From Rhodospirillales bacterium (GTDB taxonomy: Bacteria > Pseudomonadota > Alphaproteobacteria > CACIAM-22H2), in the NCBI GenBank assembly GCA_016794025.1, contig JAEUKX010000045.1, forward strand, positions 1 to 64,000: a stretch of DNA of 64,000 nt, written 5' to 3'. Made by a program: the position numbers and the translations under genes. The notes below the pieces were generated by a model that was given only the letters and a program-made list of their open reading frames with translations, did no database searches and was not told where the DNA came from. Positions 21,629 to 32,485 of the stretch are shown here, piece by piece. Each line of letters opens with the position of its first letter. Within the stretch, counting starts at the first letter, position 1.

Positions 21629-22921
21629 TCAAAGCAGCATCGCCAGCGGGTCTTCCACGATCTTCTTGAACGCGGCGAGATACTCCGCACCCACCGCACC
21701 ATCGACCACGCGATGGTCGACCGACAGCGTCACGCTCATCACCGTGGCGACGGCAAGCGCGCCGTTCTTGACGACGGGACGCTGCTCGCCCGCCCCCACC
21801 GCCAGGATGCAGCCCTGCGGCGGGTTGATGACGGCCGCGAAGTCCTTGATGCCGAACATGCCGAGGTTCGAGATCGAGAACGTGCCGCCCTGGAACTCTT
21901 CCGGCTTCAGCTTGCCTTCCTTGGCACGCGCGGCAAGGTCTTTCATCGAGTTCGAAATCTCGACGAGGCCCTTCCTGTCGGCATCCCGGATGATCGGCGT
22001 GATGAGCCCGCCGGGGATCGAGACGGCAACGGAGATGTCGACGTTCTCCCACAGCAGCATGCCGTCGTCGCTGAAGGACGCGTTGGCGTTGGGAACCTGC
22101 TTGAGCGCCACGGCCGCAGCCTTGATGATGAAGTCGTTGACCGAGAGCTTGTAGGCACCGGGACCCTTTTCGGGCGAACGCGCGTTGAGCGATGCGCGGC
22201 CGGCCAGCAGCTTGTCGAGTTCGCAGTCGACCGTGAGATAGAAGTGCGGAACCTGCTGCTTGCTCTCCGTCAGGCGGCGCGCGATGACCTTGCGCATCGT
22301 CGACAGCGGAACAAGCTTGTGCGGACCGATGCCGGCGAGTGCTGCGGACGATACGGCCGCCGACGCCGGTGCCGAAGCAGCCGCAGGCGCGGCCGCCTTC
22401 TTGGCGCCCCCGCCGGAAATCGCAGCTTCCACGTCGTGCTTCACGATGCGGCCGCCGGGCCCGCTGCCCGCGATCTTGGAAAGATCGATCCCGGCATGCT
22501 CGGCCATGCGCCTTGCCAGCGGCGAGGCGAAGGTGCGCGCCCCGCCGGATGCGGCGGCAGGTGCCGGCGCCGGCGCGGATGCTGGCGTCGGCGCCGCTGC
22601 GGGTGCCGCCACCGGGGCAGCGGCCTTGGGCGCCGGAGCGGGTGCCGCACCGCCTGCGGCGACGGCCTTGGCGTCCTCTCCCTCGCCCGCGATCAGCGCG
22701 ATCACGGCGTTGACCTTCACGCCCTCCGTGCCGGCCGGCACGACGATCTTGGCAAGCGTGCCTTCGTCGACCGCCTCGACCTCCATCGTCGCCTTGTCAG
22801 TCTCGATCTCGCACAGCACCTGGCCCGACTTGACCGCGTCGCCCTCGGCCTTCAGCCAGCGGGCGATCTTGCCTTCGGTCATCGTCGGCGAGAGGGCGGG
22901 CATCAGAACGTTGATCGGCAT
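21629..22921 (-). CDS. pdhC: Pyruvate dehydrogenase E2, dihydrolipoamide acetyltransferase
   Basis: Core of the pyruvate dehydrogenase complex, 430 residues: one lipoyl domain (1-75, lipoyl-Lys in ETDKATME), an Ala-Pro linker, a peripheral-subunit-binding domain (SPLARRMAEHAGIDL, about 130-165), and the catalytic domain ending in DHRVVDGAVGAEYL. The first 220 or so bases are almost identical to the lipoyl segment of the neighbouring pdhB. It is followed at 13 bases by lpdA. Confidence 0.98.
   Translation of the reverse strand: MPINVLMPALSPTMTEGKIARWLKAEGDAVKSGQVLCEIETDKATMEVEAVDEGTLAKIVVPAGTEGVKVNAVIALIAGEGEDAKAVAAGGAAPAPAPKAAAPVAAPAAAPTPASAPAPAPAAASGGARTFASPLARRMAEHAGIDLSKIAGSGPGGRIVKHDVEAAISGGGAKKAAAPAAASAPASAAVSSAALAGIGPHKLVPLSTMRKVIARRLTESKQQVPHFYLTVDCELDKLLAGRASLNARSPEKGPGAYKLSVNDFIIKAAAVALKQVPNANASFSDDGMLLWENVDISVAVSIPGGLITPIIRDADRKGLVEISNSMKDLAARAKEGKLKPEEFQGGTFSISNLGMFGIKDFAAVINPPQGCILAVGAGEQRPVVKNGALAVATVMSVTLSVDHRVVDGAVGAEYLAAFKKIVEDPLAMLL
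22698..22921 (-). repeat. Lipoyl-domain repeat, copy in pdhC
   Basis: This 224-base segment is identical to 24079-24302 apart from three single-base differences, all of them synonymous. The copies are in direct orientation, 1,381 bases apart. Flanking sequence diverges at once, so only the lipoyl-domain code is shared. Confidence 0.95.
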
Positions 22922-22937
22922 GTCCGTACTCCCCGGC

Positions 22938-24302
22938 TCAGTTCTTGTAGAGGACGGCCTTCGCCGCCTCGACGATATGCTCGGCCTGCGGCAACGCGAG
23001 CTTTTCCAGGTTTGCCGCGTAGGGCAGCGGGATGTCGAGTCCGTGCACGCGCTTGACCGGCGCATCGAGCCAGTCGAAGCAGTGCTCCATCATCTGCATG
23101 CCCAGTTCCGAGCCGATGCCGGCGAACGGCCAACCTTCCTCGCAGCTGACGAGGCGGTTCGTCTTCTTGACCGAGGCGACGATCGTCTCGACATCGAGCG
23201 GACGGATCGAGCGAAGGTCGATCACCTCCGCATCGATGCCCGCCTTGGCAAGTTCCTCGGCCGCGGCGAGCGCCTTGCCCACCATGATCGAGAAGGCCGT
23301 GATCGTGACATCCTTGCCGGGACGCACGACCTTGGCCTTGCCGATCGGCACGACATAGTCGGCCGATACGGGCACCGCACCCGACGTGCCGTAGAGGATC
23401 TCGTTCTCAAGGATCAGGACCGGATTGGGATCGCGGATGGCGGCCTTGATGAGGCCCTTGTGGTCGGCTGCCGACCACGGCGAGACGACCTTGAGGCCCG
23501 GGCAGTGCGCGTACCACGACGCGTAGCACTGCGAGTGCTGCGCGGCCACGCGGCTGGCCGCGCCGTTGGGCCCGCGGAACACGATCGGGCAGCCCATCTG
23601 GCCGCCGGACATGTAGAGCGTCTTCGCGGCGGAGTTGATGATGTGGTCGATCGCCTGCATCGAGAAGTTCCACGTCATGAACTCGACGATGGGACGAAGG
23701 CCCATGAAACCCGCACCCACGGCAAGACCCGCGAAGCCGATCTCCGTGATCGGGGTATCGACGACGCGCCGAGCGCCGAACTCCTGCAGGAGTCCCTGCG
23801 AGACCTTGTAGGCGCCCTGATACTCGGCGACTTCCTCGCCCATCAGGAACACGTTCTCGTCGCGGCGCATTTCCTCGGCCATGCCGTCGCGCAACGCCTC
23901 GCGCACGGTCATCGTCTTGGTCTCGCCCATGTCGGGCTCTGGCGCCTGCACGCTCGCCGCCGAAGCGACGATGGCTGGTGCCGCTGGTGCCGCTGGTGCC
24001 GCCGGTGCTGCCGCCGCCGCGACCGGTGCGGCCGCAGGCGCCGCCGCCGAAACGCTTTCCCCTTCCGCGGCGATGACGGCGATCACGGCATTGACCTTCA
24101 CGCCCTCCGTGCCGGCCGGCACGACGATCTTGGCAAGCGTGCCTTCGTCGACCGCCTCGACTTCCATCGTCGCCTTGTCTGTCTCGATCTCGCACAGCAC
24201 CTGGCCCGACTTGACCGCGTCGCCCTCGGCCTTCAGCCAGCGGGCGATCTTGCCTTCGGTCATCGTCGGCGAGAGGGCGGGCATCAGAACGTTGATCGGC
24301 AT
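22938..24302 (-). CDS. pdhB: Pyruvate dehydrogenase E1 beta subunit with N-terminal lipoyl domain
   Basis: 454 residues. Residues 1-75 are a lipoyl domain with the lipoylation Lys in ETDKATME, followed by an Ala-Pro linker partly built from repeated GCTGGTGCC units. The transketolase-like E1-beta part has [45 protein letters not shown] and a C-terminal swivel domain with [10 protein letters not shown] lipoyl domain on E1-beta is typical of alphaproteobacteria. It pairs with PdhA upstream and PdhC downstream. Confidence 0.98.
   Translation of the reverse strand: MPINVLMPALSPTMTEGKIARWLKAEGDAVKSGQVLCEIETDKATMEVEAVDEGTLAKIVVPAGTEGVKVNAVIAVIAAEGESVSAAAPAAAPVAAAAAPAAPAAPAAPAIVASAASVQAPEPDMGETKTMTVREALRDGMAEEMRRDENVFLMGEEVAEYQGAYKVSQGLLQEFGARRVVDTPITEIGFAGLAVGAGFMGLRPIVEFMTWNFSMQAIDHIINSAAKTLYMSGGQMGCPIVFRGPNGAASRVAAQHSQCYASWYAHCPGLKVVSPWSAADHKGLIKAAIRDPNPVLILENEILYGTSGAVPVSADYVVPIGKAKVVRPGKDVTITAFSIMVGKALAAAEELAKAGIDAEVIDLRSIRPLDVETIVASVKKTNRLVSCEEGWPFAGIGSELGMQMMEHCFDWLDAPVKRVHGLDIPLPYAANLEKLALPQAEHIVEAAKAVLYKN
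24079..24302 (-). repeat. Lipoyl-domain repeat, copy in pdhB
   Basis: Partner of the segment at 22698-22921, with three synonymous differences in 224 bases. It covers the lipoyl domain from the start codon to about residue 74. Confidence 0.95.
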
Positions 24303-24315
24303 TTCCCGTCCTCCC

Positions 24316-25326
24316 TCAGCGCGCTTCCACGAGTACGTCGGTGTACAGCTCCGAGACCGGCGGCTCGGGGCTGTTCTGCGCGAACTCGGCCGCCTTGGTC
24401 GCGATGTCCTTCACTTCGCGGTCGATCGCCTTGAGCGCCGCCTCGTCGGCGAAGCCGCCTTCCAGAAGGAATTTCGCGTGGCTGTCGATCGGGTCGTGCT
24501 GGGTGCGCATCTTCTCGACTTCTTCCTTCTGCCGGTACTTGGCCGGGTCCGACATCGAATGGCCCCGGTAGCGGTAGGTCTGCATTTCGAGGATGTAGGG
24601 GCCCTTGGTGCGCGCGTGCTCGACCGCGCGCAGGCCGGCCGCACGAACCGAAAGGACGTTCATTCCGTCGACCGCCTCGCCGGGAATGCCGTGCGCCGCA
24701 CCGCGATGGAAGAAATCGGTCGTCGCCGAGGCCCGCTCGATCGCCGTGCCCATGCCGTAGCGGTTGTTCTCGATGATGAAGATCACGGGCAGCTTCCAGA
24801 GCTGCGCCATGTTGAAGCTCTCGTAGACCTGGCCCTGGTTGACCGCGCCATCGCCCATGTAGGTCAGGCTGACATTCGTCTCGCCGCGATATTTCGAGGC
24901 GAAGGCGAGGCCGGTGCCCAGCGGCACCTGCGCGCCGACAATGCCGTGGCCGCCATAGAAATTCTTCTCCTTCGAGAACATGTGCATCGAGCCGCCCTTG
25001 CCCTTCGAGTAGCCGCCGATGCGTCCGGTCAGTTCGGCCATGACGCCGCCGGGCTCCATGCCGCAGGCGAGCATGTGGCCGTGGTCGCGATAGCTGGTGA
25101 TGACGGCATCCTTGGGCGTGATCGTCGACTGCATGCCGACGACGACGGCCTCCTGGCCGATATAGAGATGGCAGAACCCGCCGATGAGGCCCATGCCGTA
25201 CATCTGCCCCGCCTTCTCCTCGAAGCGGCGGATCAGCAGCATGTCGCGATAATATTTGAGGAGCTCGCCCGCCTCGGGGACGTTTTCTTCGGTCTTGGAC
25301 TTCTTTTTCGGCGGTGTGGGTGCCAT
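24316..25326 (-). CDS. pdhA: Pyruvate dehydrogenase E1 alpha subunit
   Basis: Thiamine-diphosphate subunit that decarboxylates pyruvate. 336 residues with GQEAVVVGM, the TPP/Mg motif GDGAVNQGQ ending in IIENN, and the phosphorylation-loop-like [17 protein letters not shown] precedes the chosen ATG; longer in-frame sequence upstream lacks family similarity. First gene of the pdhABC-lpdA-lipA operon. Confidence 0.98.
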   Translation of the reverse strand: MAPTPPKKKSKTEENVPEAGELLKYYRDMLLIRRFEEKAGQMYGMGLIGGFCHLYIGQEAVVVGMQSTITPKDAVITSYRDHGHMLACGMEPGGVMAELTGRIGGYSKGKGGSMHMFSKEKNFYGGHGIVGAQVPLGTGLAFASKYRGETNVSLTYMGDGAVNQGQVYESFNMAQLWKLPVIFIIENNRYGMGTAIERASATTDFFHRGAAHGIPGEAVDGMNVLSVRAAGLRAVEHARTKGPYILEMQTYRYRGHSMSDPAKYRQKEEVEKMRTQHDPIDSHAKFLLEGGFADEAALKAIDREVKDIATKAAEFAQNSPEPPVSELYTDVLVEAR

Positions 25327-25628
25327 GTTCACTCCCTCGCACACGGGCGGTTGACCGTTCGCAGCGAGATAAGCGCCGGATCGTGAATTTTGCAATCCCG
25401 CGTGTGAGTTATATATATGTTTTTAAACATAAAAATTTGTTTTAACTGTTTTTCAGTTAAAATACCGCAACGCAATAATATTTCACTTAAATCCAGCCCC
25501 CGGCGGCGGGAATTCATACGTTCCGCGAAGCGCTTGCTTCAGCTGCGTACCGGTGTTCGCAGCCGCGAACGACCTGACGCGCGGATCGCTACGCAAGGCC
25601 GGTGCGAGACACTACACTCGCGCACACC
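25327..25628. other. 302-base gap between pdhA and LysR genes, AT-rich centre
   Basis: Divergent intergenic region carrying the promoters of the pdh operon and of the LysR regulator. The centre (about 25386-25490) is strikingly AT-rich for this genome, with a TATATATA run near 25410, an AAACAT/ATTTGTTT imperfect inverted repeat, and a perfect palindrome at 25440-25462. No credible gene was found: a 62-codon minus-strand frame crosses it but has no ribosome site or family motif. Confidence 0.7.
25440..25462. promoter_or_regulatory. Perfect 9-bp palindrome, candidate LysR operator
   Basis: TTTTAACTG, five T loop, CAGTTAAAA. The inner part fits the T-N11-A scheme with dyad symmetry used by LysR-type regulators, and it lies between divergent pdhA and the LysR gene. 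It could instead be an intrinsic RNA hairpin. No binding data; assigned by position and symmetry. Confidence 0.5.
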
Positions 25629-26573
25629 ATGGATCGTTTCGTCACCCTGCGCACGTTCGTTTCCGTCGTCAATGGCGGCTCGTTTGCAAATGCCGCGCGC
25701 AAGCTTGGCCTGTCGCGCGCGATGGCGACCAAGCACATCCAGACGCTCGAGGAGCATCTCGGCGTGCGGCTGCTCAACCGCACGACGCGCCGCCTTGCGC
25801 TGACCGAGGCCGGCCGCGCGTTCCATGCGCGCGCCGAACGCATCCTTGCCGACCTCGAGGAGGCCGAGAATGCCGTGGGCGATGCCAACACGATGCCCAA
25901 GGGGCTTCTTCGCGTGGCCGCACCGATGTCCTTCGGCGTGGCGCACCTGTCGCCGGCGATCGCCGACTTCATGTGCGAGTTCCCGGAAATGGCGGTCGAG
26001 CTGTCGCTCAACGACCGCGTCGTGGACCTCATCGACGAGGGCCTCGACATGGCCGTGCGCATCGGCCGGCTTGCGGATTCCTCGCTGATCGCCAAGCGGC
26101 TCGCGACCGCCCGATTTGCCGTCGCCGCCGCACCGACCTATCTGGCCGAACGGGGCACACCGAAGGAACCCGAGGATCTCGTCCGGCACGACTGCCTTGA
26201 ATACACGCTCTCGAGCCGCGGGTCGGACTGGGTCTTCGCGGGGCCGGGCGGGAGCGTGCGCGCAGTGCGCGCCTCGGGCCCGCTCAAGGCGAACAACGGC
26301 GAGGCGCTGCTCGCCGCCGCCATCGCCGGACGCGGCATCGTTTACCTGCCCACGTTCATGGTCGGGGCCACGATCGCGGCGGGCAAGCTCGTGCCGCTCT
26401 TTTCCGGCGACTGGCAGCCCGAGGAGCTTGCGATTTCGGCCGTCTATCCGCCCACGCGGCATCTCTCGGCAAAGGTGCGCCGGTTCGTCGACTTCCTGAC
26501 CAGACGCTTTGCCGATCCACCGTGGGACCGGTGGGAGCGAACCGGAAAGGCAAAGGCAGCGCGCCCCAGATAG
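25629..26573 (+). CDS. LysR-family transcriptional regulator
   Basis: 314 residues: N-terminal winged helix (MDRFVTLRTF, SFANAARKLGLSRAMATKHI, LEEHLGVRLLNRTTR), then a two-lobed effector domain (LRVAAPMSFG onward). The ATG at 25629 matches the family N-terminus; longer sequence upstream is not needed. It closely resembles the subgroup that controls adjacent DoxX or quinone-responsive genes. It probably regulates itself and the downstream doxX through operators in the AT-rich spacer. Confidence 0.92.
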   Translation: MDRFVTLRTFVSVVNGGSFANAARKLGLSRAMATKHIQTLEEHLGVRLLNRTTRRLALTEAGRAFHARAERILADLEEAENAVGDANTMPKGLLRVAAPMSFGVAHLSPAIADFMCEFPEMAVELSLNDRVVDLIDEGLDMAVRIGRLADSSLIAKRLATARFAVAAAPTYLAERGTPKEPEDLVRHDCLEYTLSSRGSDWVFAGPGGSVRAVRASGPLKANNGEALLAAAIAGRGIVYLPTFMVGATIAAGKLVPLFSGDWQPEELAISAVYPPTRHLSAKVRRFVDFLTRRFADPPWDRWERTGKAKAARPR

Positions 26574-26703
26574 TTTCATTTTCAGAAATTATCATTTAAA
26601 AACTCGGTCGATTATCAATTCAAACGATCCGACGCATCTTCCGGGTGTCTTCGGCGCGGGAGACTGTCTTCCGCGCACAACCCAGATGCAAACGGAGTCC
26701 CCC

Positions 26704-27135
26704 ATGTCCGCCAGCAACCAGACCCAGCTCGCAGCCCTCCTCCTTCGCGTCGCCCTTGGCGCGATGTTCCTCGCCCATGCCGGCCTGAAGGTGTTCGTGT
26801 TCACGATCCCCGGCACGGTGCAGTTCTTCCAGTCGATCGGTTACCCCGGCTTCTTCGCCTATGTCGTCATCCTCGCCGAGGCGCTCGGCGGCGCGGCGCT
26901 GATCCTCGGCGTGCAGGTTCGCCTCGTGGCCGCCGGCCTCATCCCCGTGCTGATCGGCGCCACGATCCAGCATGCCGGAAACGGCTGGATGTTCGCCTCG
27001 CCCAACGGCGGCTGGGAATTCCCGGCGTTCTGGACGGTCGCGCTTGCCGTGCAGGCGCTGCTGGGGGCCGGTGCCTATGCGCTCCGCCTCCCCTTCCTGC
27101 CGGAGATCGGCGAGCCGCGTTCGCTCGCGGCCTGA
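26704..27135 (+). CDS. DoxX family membrane protein
   Basis: 143 residues with four predicted transmembrane helices: LLLRVALGAMFLAHAGLK, then YPGFFAYVVILAEALGGAAL, then VRLVAAGLIPVLIGAT and FWTVALAVQALLGAGAYAL. The pattern is DoxX/YphA, a family tied to thiol or quinone redox stress, without a settled biochemical role. GGAG lies about 8 bases before the ATG; an ATG at 26686 is an alternative. The gene is followed by a strong terminator. Confidence 0.88.
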   Translation: MSASNQTQLAALLLRVALGAMFLAHAGLKVFVFTIPGTVQFFQSIGYPGFFAYVVILAEALGGAALILGVQVRLVAAGLIPVLIGATIQHAGNGWMFASPNGGWEFPAFWTVALAVQALLGAGAYALRLPFLPEIGEPRSLAA

Positions 27136-27150
27136 TCGCGCACGCGCCAG

Positions 27151-27192
27151 AGCGGCCGGCCGTCCCGAGACGGGACGCGCCGGCCGCTTTCG
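27151..27192 (+). terminator. Intrinsic terminator after doxX
   Basis: Long GC-rich stem (AGCGGCCGG at 27151-27159 with CCGGCCGCT at 27180-27188, and inner GTCCCG with CGGGAC) followed by TTCGTTT. It begins 15 bases after the DoxX stop and separates LysR-doxX from the FAH-family gene. Confidence 0.8.
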
Positions 27193-27269
27193 TTTGCGGC
27201 GTTTACAATCCGCTCCGCCGCGGTGCTATGTTCCCCGCTCGACAACAAACCGACACGAGGAACGCCAAG

Positions 27270-28115
27270 ATGAAGCTGCTGCGCTATGGCCCGCCCGGGC
27301 ACGAGAAGCCCGGAATGATCGATGCCCAGGGGAAGATCCGCGACCTCTCGCAGGTCTGCCACGACATCGCGGGCGCCACGATCACGCCGGACGGGCTTGC
27401 GCGCCTCGCCAAGATCGATCCTGCCAGCCTGCCGCTCGTCGACGGCAATCCGCGCATCGGCGCATGCGTCGGGGCGATCGGAAAGTTCATGTGCATCGGT
27501 CTCAACTACTCCGACCATGCCGCCGAGACCGGCGCCACCGTGCCGCCGGAGCCCGTGCTGTTCATGAAGGCGACCAGCGCCGTCGTCGGGCCGAACGATC
27601 CGGTCATCATCCCGCGCAAATCGGTCAAGACCGATTGGGAAGTCGAGCTCGGGGTCGTCATCGGAAAGCCCGGCAAATACATCGCCGAAAAGGACGCCTT
27701 CGACCATGTCGCGGGCTACTGCGTCGTCAACGACGTGTCGGAGCGCGAATTCCAGATCGAGCGCGCTGGCCAGTGGGACAAGGGCAAGGGATGCGACACG
27801 TTCGGCCCCATCGGCCCATGGCTCGTCACCAGGGACGAGGTGCCCGATCCGCAGAACCTGTCGATGTGGCTTGAGGTCGACGGAAAGCGCTACCAGGACG
27901 GCAGCACGAAGACGATGGTCTACGGCGTGCGCCACCTCGTCTCGTACCTGTCGCAGTTCTTCACGCTCCATACCGGCGACGTGATCTCGACCGGGACTCC
28001 GCCCGGCGTCGGCCTCGGCCAGAAGCCGCCCGTCTTCCTGAAGGCAGGCCAGACGATGAAACTGGGCATCCAGGGGCTCGGCTCGCAGATGCAGCGCACG
28101 GTCGCCGACGCCTAG
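27270..28115 (+). CDS. Fumarylacetoacetate hydrolase (FAH) family protein
   Basis: 281 residues: an N-terminal lid (MKLLRYGPPGHEKPG) and the FAH catalytic core with CIGLNYSDHAAE, the metal-binding glutamates in DWEVELGVV, VVNDVSEREFQ and STGTPPGVGLG. Members hydrolyse or decarboxylate 2-keto acids such as 2,4-diketo-3-deoxy sugars or ureidoglycolate-like compounds; the substrate cannot be decided. GAGGA precedes the ATG. It has its own upstream gap after a terminator, and its stop lies 3 bases from the end of the convergent kinase gene. Confidence 0.88.
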   Translation: MKLLRYGPPGHEKPGMIDAQGKIRDLSQVCHDIAGATITPDGLARLAKIDPASLPLVDGNPRIGACVGAIGKFMCIGLNYSDHAAETGATVPPEPVLFMKATSAVVGPNDPVIIPRKSVKTDWEVELGVVIGKPGKYIAEKDAFDHVAGYCVVNDVSEREFQIERAGQWDKGKGCDTFGPIGPWLVTRDEVPDPQNLSMWLEVDGKRYQDGSTKTMVYGVRHLVSYLSQFFTLHTGDVISTGTPPGVGLGQKPPVFLKAGQTMKLGIQGLGSQMQRTVADA

Positions 28116-28118
28116 GCG

Positions 28119-29882
28119 CTAGTCCTCCGCCGGCCGGACACGTTCGCGCGGCAGCCTGAGCCGCGCGAGCGTGCCGTTGCCCAGCGCGCTTTCCAGCGTC
28201 AGCGTGCCGTCGTGCAGTTCGGCGAAGGCGCGCGCCAGCGGCAGGCCCAACCCCGTGTCGTGACGCTGCCGCGCCTGCACGCTCGATGCCGTCTCGAAGG
28301 GCCGAAGCGCACGCTCGATATCCTCGGCCGACATGCCGGGCCCGCTGTCGGCGACCATGAACTCGATGCCGCCGTCGCCCGTTCGCGCGCAATCAAGCGA
28401 CACGCGACGGTCCTCGCCAGCGAACTTTATCGCGTTGATCGTCAGGTTCAGCAAAATCTGAACGAGCGAACGCCGGTCTCCGACGACCTTCAGCGGCGGA
28501 ACTTCGCCGTGTCCGACGCGCACGGCCTCGTGCGCCGCGCGAGCGGCCGCCAGGCGGCAGGTCGATTCGATGAGGTCGGCGGCATGAACCTCGTCGGTTT
28601 CGAGCGTCCATTTCCCGGCCTCGACCTTCGCGAGGTCGAGCACGTTGTTGACGACCGAAAGAAGGTGCTCGGCGCTGAAGAGGATGTCGGCGGCGTAGTC
28701 GCGGTAGCGCGACTGGCCCAGCGGCCCCAGCATCTCGTTCGAGATCATCTGCGAAAAGCCGATGATCGCGTTGAGCGGCGTACGGATCTCGTGGCTCATG
28801 TGCGCCAGGAATTCGGACTTTCGCCGGTTCGCCTCGACGGCGGCTTCGCGCGCCTCGGCCGCAAGGCTCGCCTGCGCCTGCGCCTGCGCGCGTGCTGCAT
28901 GCTCGCGCGCGCGCCGGCGCGAGACGAGCGCAAGCGCCAGGATCAGCCCGGATATGGCGACCGCCGCCGTAAGGATGGCGTTGCGGCGCTGGACCGCACC
29001 GGCGACGACGCGCGATTTGTCGTAGGCGACTTCGACGAAGACCGGCGCCGAGGCGACCCTGCTCAGCGTCGCGATCTTCTGCGAGCCGTCGACGGGGGAA
29101 TTCAGTTCGAACGGCTGCGCGGCCACGCCAGGACCGGCCGCGGCGTGATCGAAGGTCAGCTTCGGCGCCGCAAGCAGGTCGACCTGCGGAAAGCGCGACA
29201 GGATCGTTCCGTCCGCCAGCGTGATCGCCACGGTATCCGCGCCAAGCGACCTGAAGAAGTCCCCGAAGTAATCGGGATCGAGCCGCCCGGCGACGACGCC
29301 CGCAAATCGGCCGTTTGGCCAGTATGCGGCGCGCGCAACGGGAATCGCGACTTCGAGCGAGGGAATCGTGCGCACCGGCGGCGCCACGACGAGACCGAGG
29401 GAGGGATCCGTCCTTAGCGCCTGGAAGTAGTTCCGCGCGGAGAAGTCGATCGGCTCGGGCGTCGCGCTCACGGCGTTGGCCAGCAGACGTCCGTCCGCAC
29501 CGATGAAACCGATGCCGGCCAGCGGGGTCAGCGTCCGTTGGATCAGCCGCAGGCGGTTGTGGATGGCGATCGCCGCCCGCCCGCGGTCGCCTTCCTGCGG
29601 GATCGGGTCGATGTCAATCGTCCGGGTGCCGAGATCAATGCCGGCAAAGATCAGGTCGACATGCAGAACGGCAATGCGCGAGAGCGATTCAAGGCGTTCG
29701 TGTGCCGTCCGCAGGACATTGCGCTGATCGACCCATGTCACGGCGAAGGCGAGCGCGAATATCGCCGCAATGGCCGCGCCGACCGCGGCACCGCCCGGCA
29801 ACGTCGCCATGCGCGGCGCCTTAGCCGCACGTGCCGCAGCGTCAGCCACGCGCACGCCGCTGCGGCGGCGCCACGCCGACAT
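28119..29882 (-). CDS. Membrane sensor histidine kinase, PleC-like (orphan)
   Basis: 587 residues: transmembrane helix about 29-50, a periplasmic dCache-like sensor region to about residue 300, a second transmembrane segment about 302-322, an Ala-rich coiled stretch, HisKA with His364 in MSHEIRTPLNAIIGF, and HATPase with DSGPGMSAED and DTGLGLPLA. No response regulator is adjacent. The DivJ/PleC-type phosphoacceptor helix suggests a DivK- or PleD-like partner. No ribosome site precedes the ATG at 29882; an ATG at 29810 just before the first membrane helix is possible. Confidence 0.85.
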   Translation of the reverse strand: MSAWRRRSGVRVADAAARAAKAPRMATLPGGAAVGAAIAAIFALAFAVTWVDQRNVLRTAHERLESLSRIAVLHVDLIFAGIDLGTRTIDIDPIPQEGDRGRAAIAIHNRLRLIQRTLTPLAGIGFIGADGRLLANAVSATPEPIDFSARNYFQALRTDPSLGLVVAPPVRTIPSLEVAIPVARAAYWPNGRFAGVVAGRLDPDYFGDFFRSLGADTVAITLADGTILSRFPQVDLLAAPKLTFDHAAAGPGVAAQPFELNSPVDGSQKIATLSRVASAPVFVEVAYDKSRVVAGAVQRRNAILTAAVAISGLILALALVSRRRAREHAARAQAQAQASLAAEAREAAVEANRRKSEFLAHMSHEIRTPLNAIIGFSQMISNEMLGPLGQSRYRDYAADILFSAEHLLSVVNNVLDLAKVEAGKWTLETDEVHAADLIESTCRLAAARAAHEAVRVGHGEVPPLKVVGDRRSLVQILLNLTINAIKFAGEDRRVSLDCARTGDGGIEFMVADSGPGMSAEDIERALRPFETASSVQARQRHDTGLGLPLARAFAELHDGTLTLESALGNGTLARLRLPRERVRPAED

Positions 29883-29974
29883 TTAGATAAATTTTACTCA
29901 TCGCGGGAATTTTAGAAGCTAATCACGACCAGCGATAGTGGCTGGCACGCGTACGCCGTAAATCCGCCTTGCGG

Positions 29975-30301
29975 CTAGCGCCGGTTTGCCGGCGCTTCCA
30001 GGATCACGAGCTCGTCGGGTCGCGTGTAATTGAGGATCGTGCGCGTCTGCTCGTCGAGCATGTCGCGGTCGAGCGTGTCCGCGCGCAACAGCGCCACGCG
30101 CCGTTCGAGCGCGATACGCTCGGCCCGGACGTCGTCGCGATGTTCGCGGGCGATGCGCACTTCTTCGGTCAGACGCAGATAGGCGTAGAGCCCGCGCTCA
30201 CCCTCGAACGAGTGATAGGCGAAATATCCCATGACGCAGAAGCCCAGAACCGGACCGAGGGCGGCGCGTGCACTGCGTTGAATCAACAGGAGAAACGACA
30301 T
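29975..30301 (-). CDS. ftsB: Cell division protein FtsB (DivIC family)
   Basis: Bitopic division protein that bridges FtsL and FtsQ. 108 residues: short cytoplasmic start, transmembrane segment (ALGPVLGFCVMGYFAYH, about 14-30), a coiled coil rich in Arg, Glu and Leu (about 40-80), and a conserved tail with RTILNYTRPDELVI. AGGAGA precedes the ATG. The place beside eno is conserved across proteobacteria. Confidence 0.9.
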   Translation of the reverse strand: MSFLLLIQRSARAALGPVLGFCVMGYFAYHSFEGERGLYAYLRLTEEVRIAREHRDDVRAERIALERRVALLRADTLDRDMLDEQTRTILNYTRPDELVILEAPANRR

Positions 30302-30337
30302 CGCGACTCGAAATGAATCACGTCGCGACTCGGGCCG

Positions 30338-30352
30338 TCAACAGATGGTTAA
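30338..30352 (-). promoter_or_regulatory. Possible CtrA site and promoter upstream of ftsB
   Basis: Minus strand reads TTAA-CCATCTG-TTGA, close to the CtrA consensus TTAA-N7-TTAA with one mismatch. It overlaps a TTGACG hexamer followed at 17-18 bases by a weak -10. It lies 37 bases upstream of the ftsB ATG. A 9-base direct repeat (GAGTCGCGA, twice) follows. The site is a pattern match only. Confidence 0.35.
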
Positions 30353-30393
30353 CAAACTCCCGCCAAGCGATTCAAATGACTCACCTTTTTCGC

Positions 30394-32389
<1,996 letters not shown>

Positions 32390-32485
32390 GGCGGGCGGGG
32401 CTTTCTCGAAAGGTCCGGCCCAGCGAGGTAGCAGACCCCCGCCCCCGCGACAAGGGTGCGGCTGTGGCGCTATCCTCGTGCGGCC

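Noticed and set aside
19051-21669. 872-codon plus-strand frame opposite ratA, lipA and lpdA
   Set aside because: Crosses gene borders on the other strand; composition is that of an antisense shadow.
23974-24010. Tandem GCTGGTGCC units in pdhB as a regulatory repeat
   Set aside because: They are in frame and encode part of the Ala-Pro-rich linker after the lipoyl domain, so they are explained by protein structure.
25329-25517. 62-codon minus-strand frame through the AT-rich spacer
   Set aside because: No ribosome site, no family pattern, and it overlaps the pdhA leader and promoter zone.
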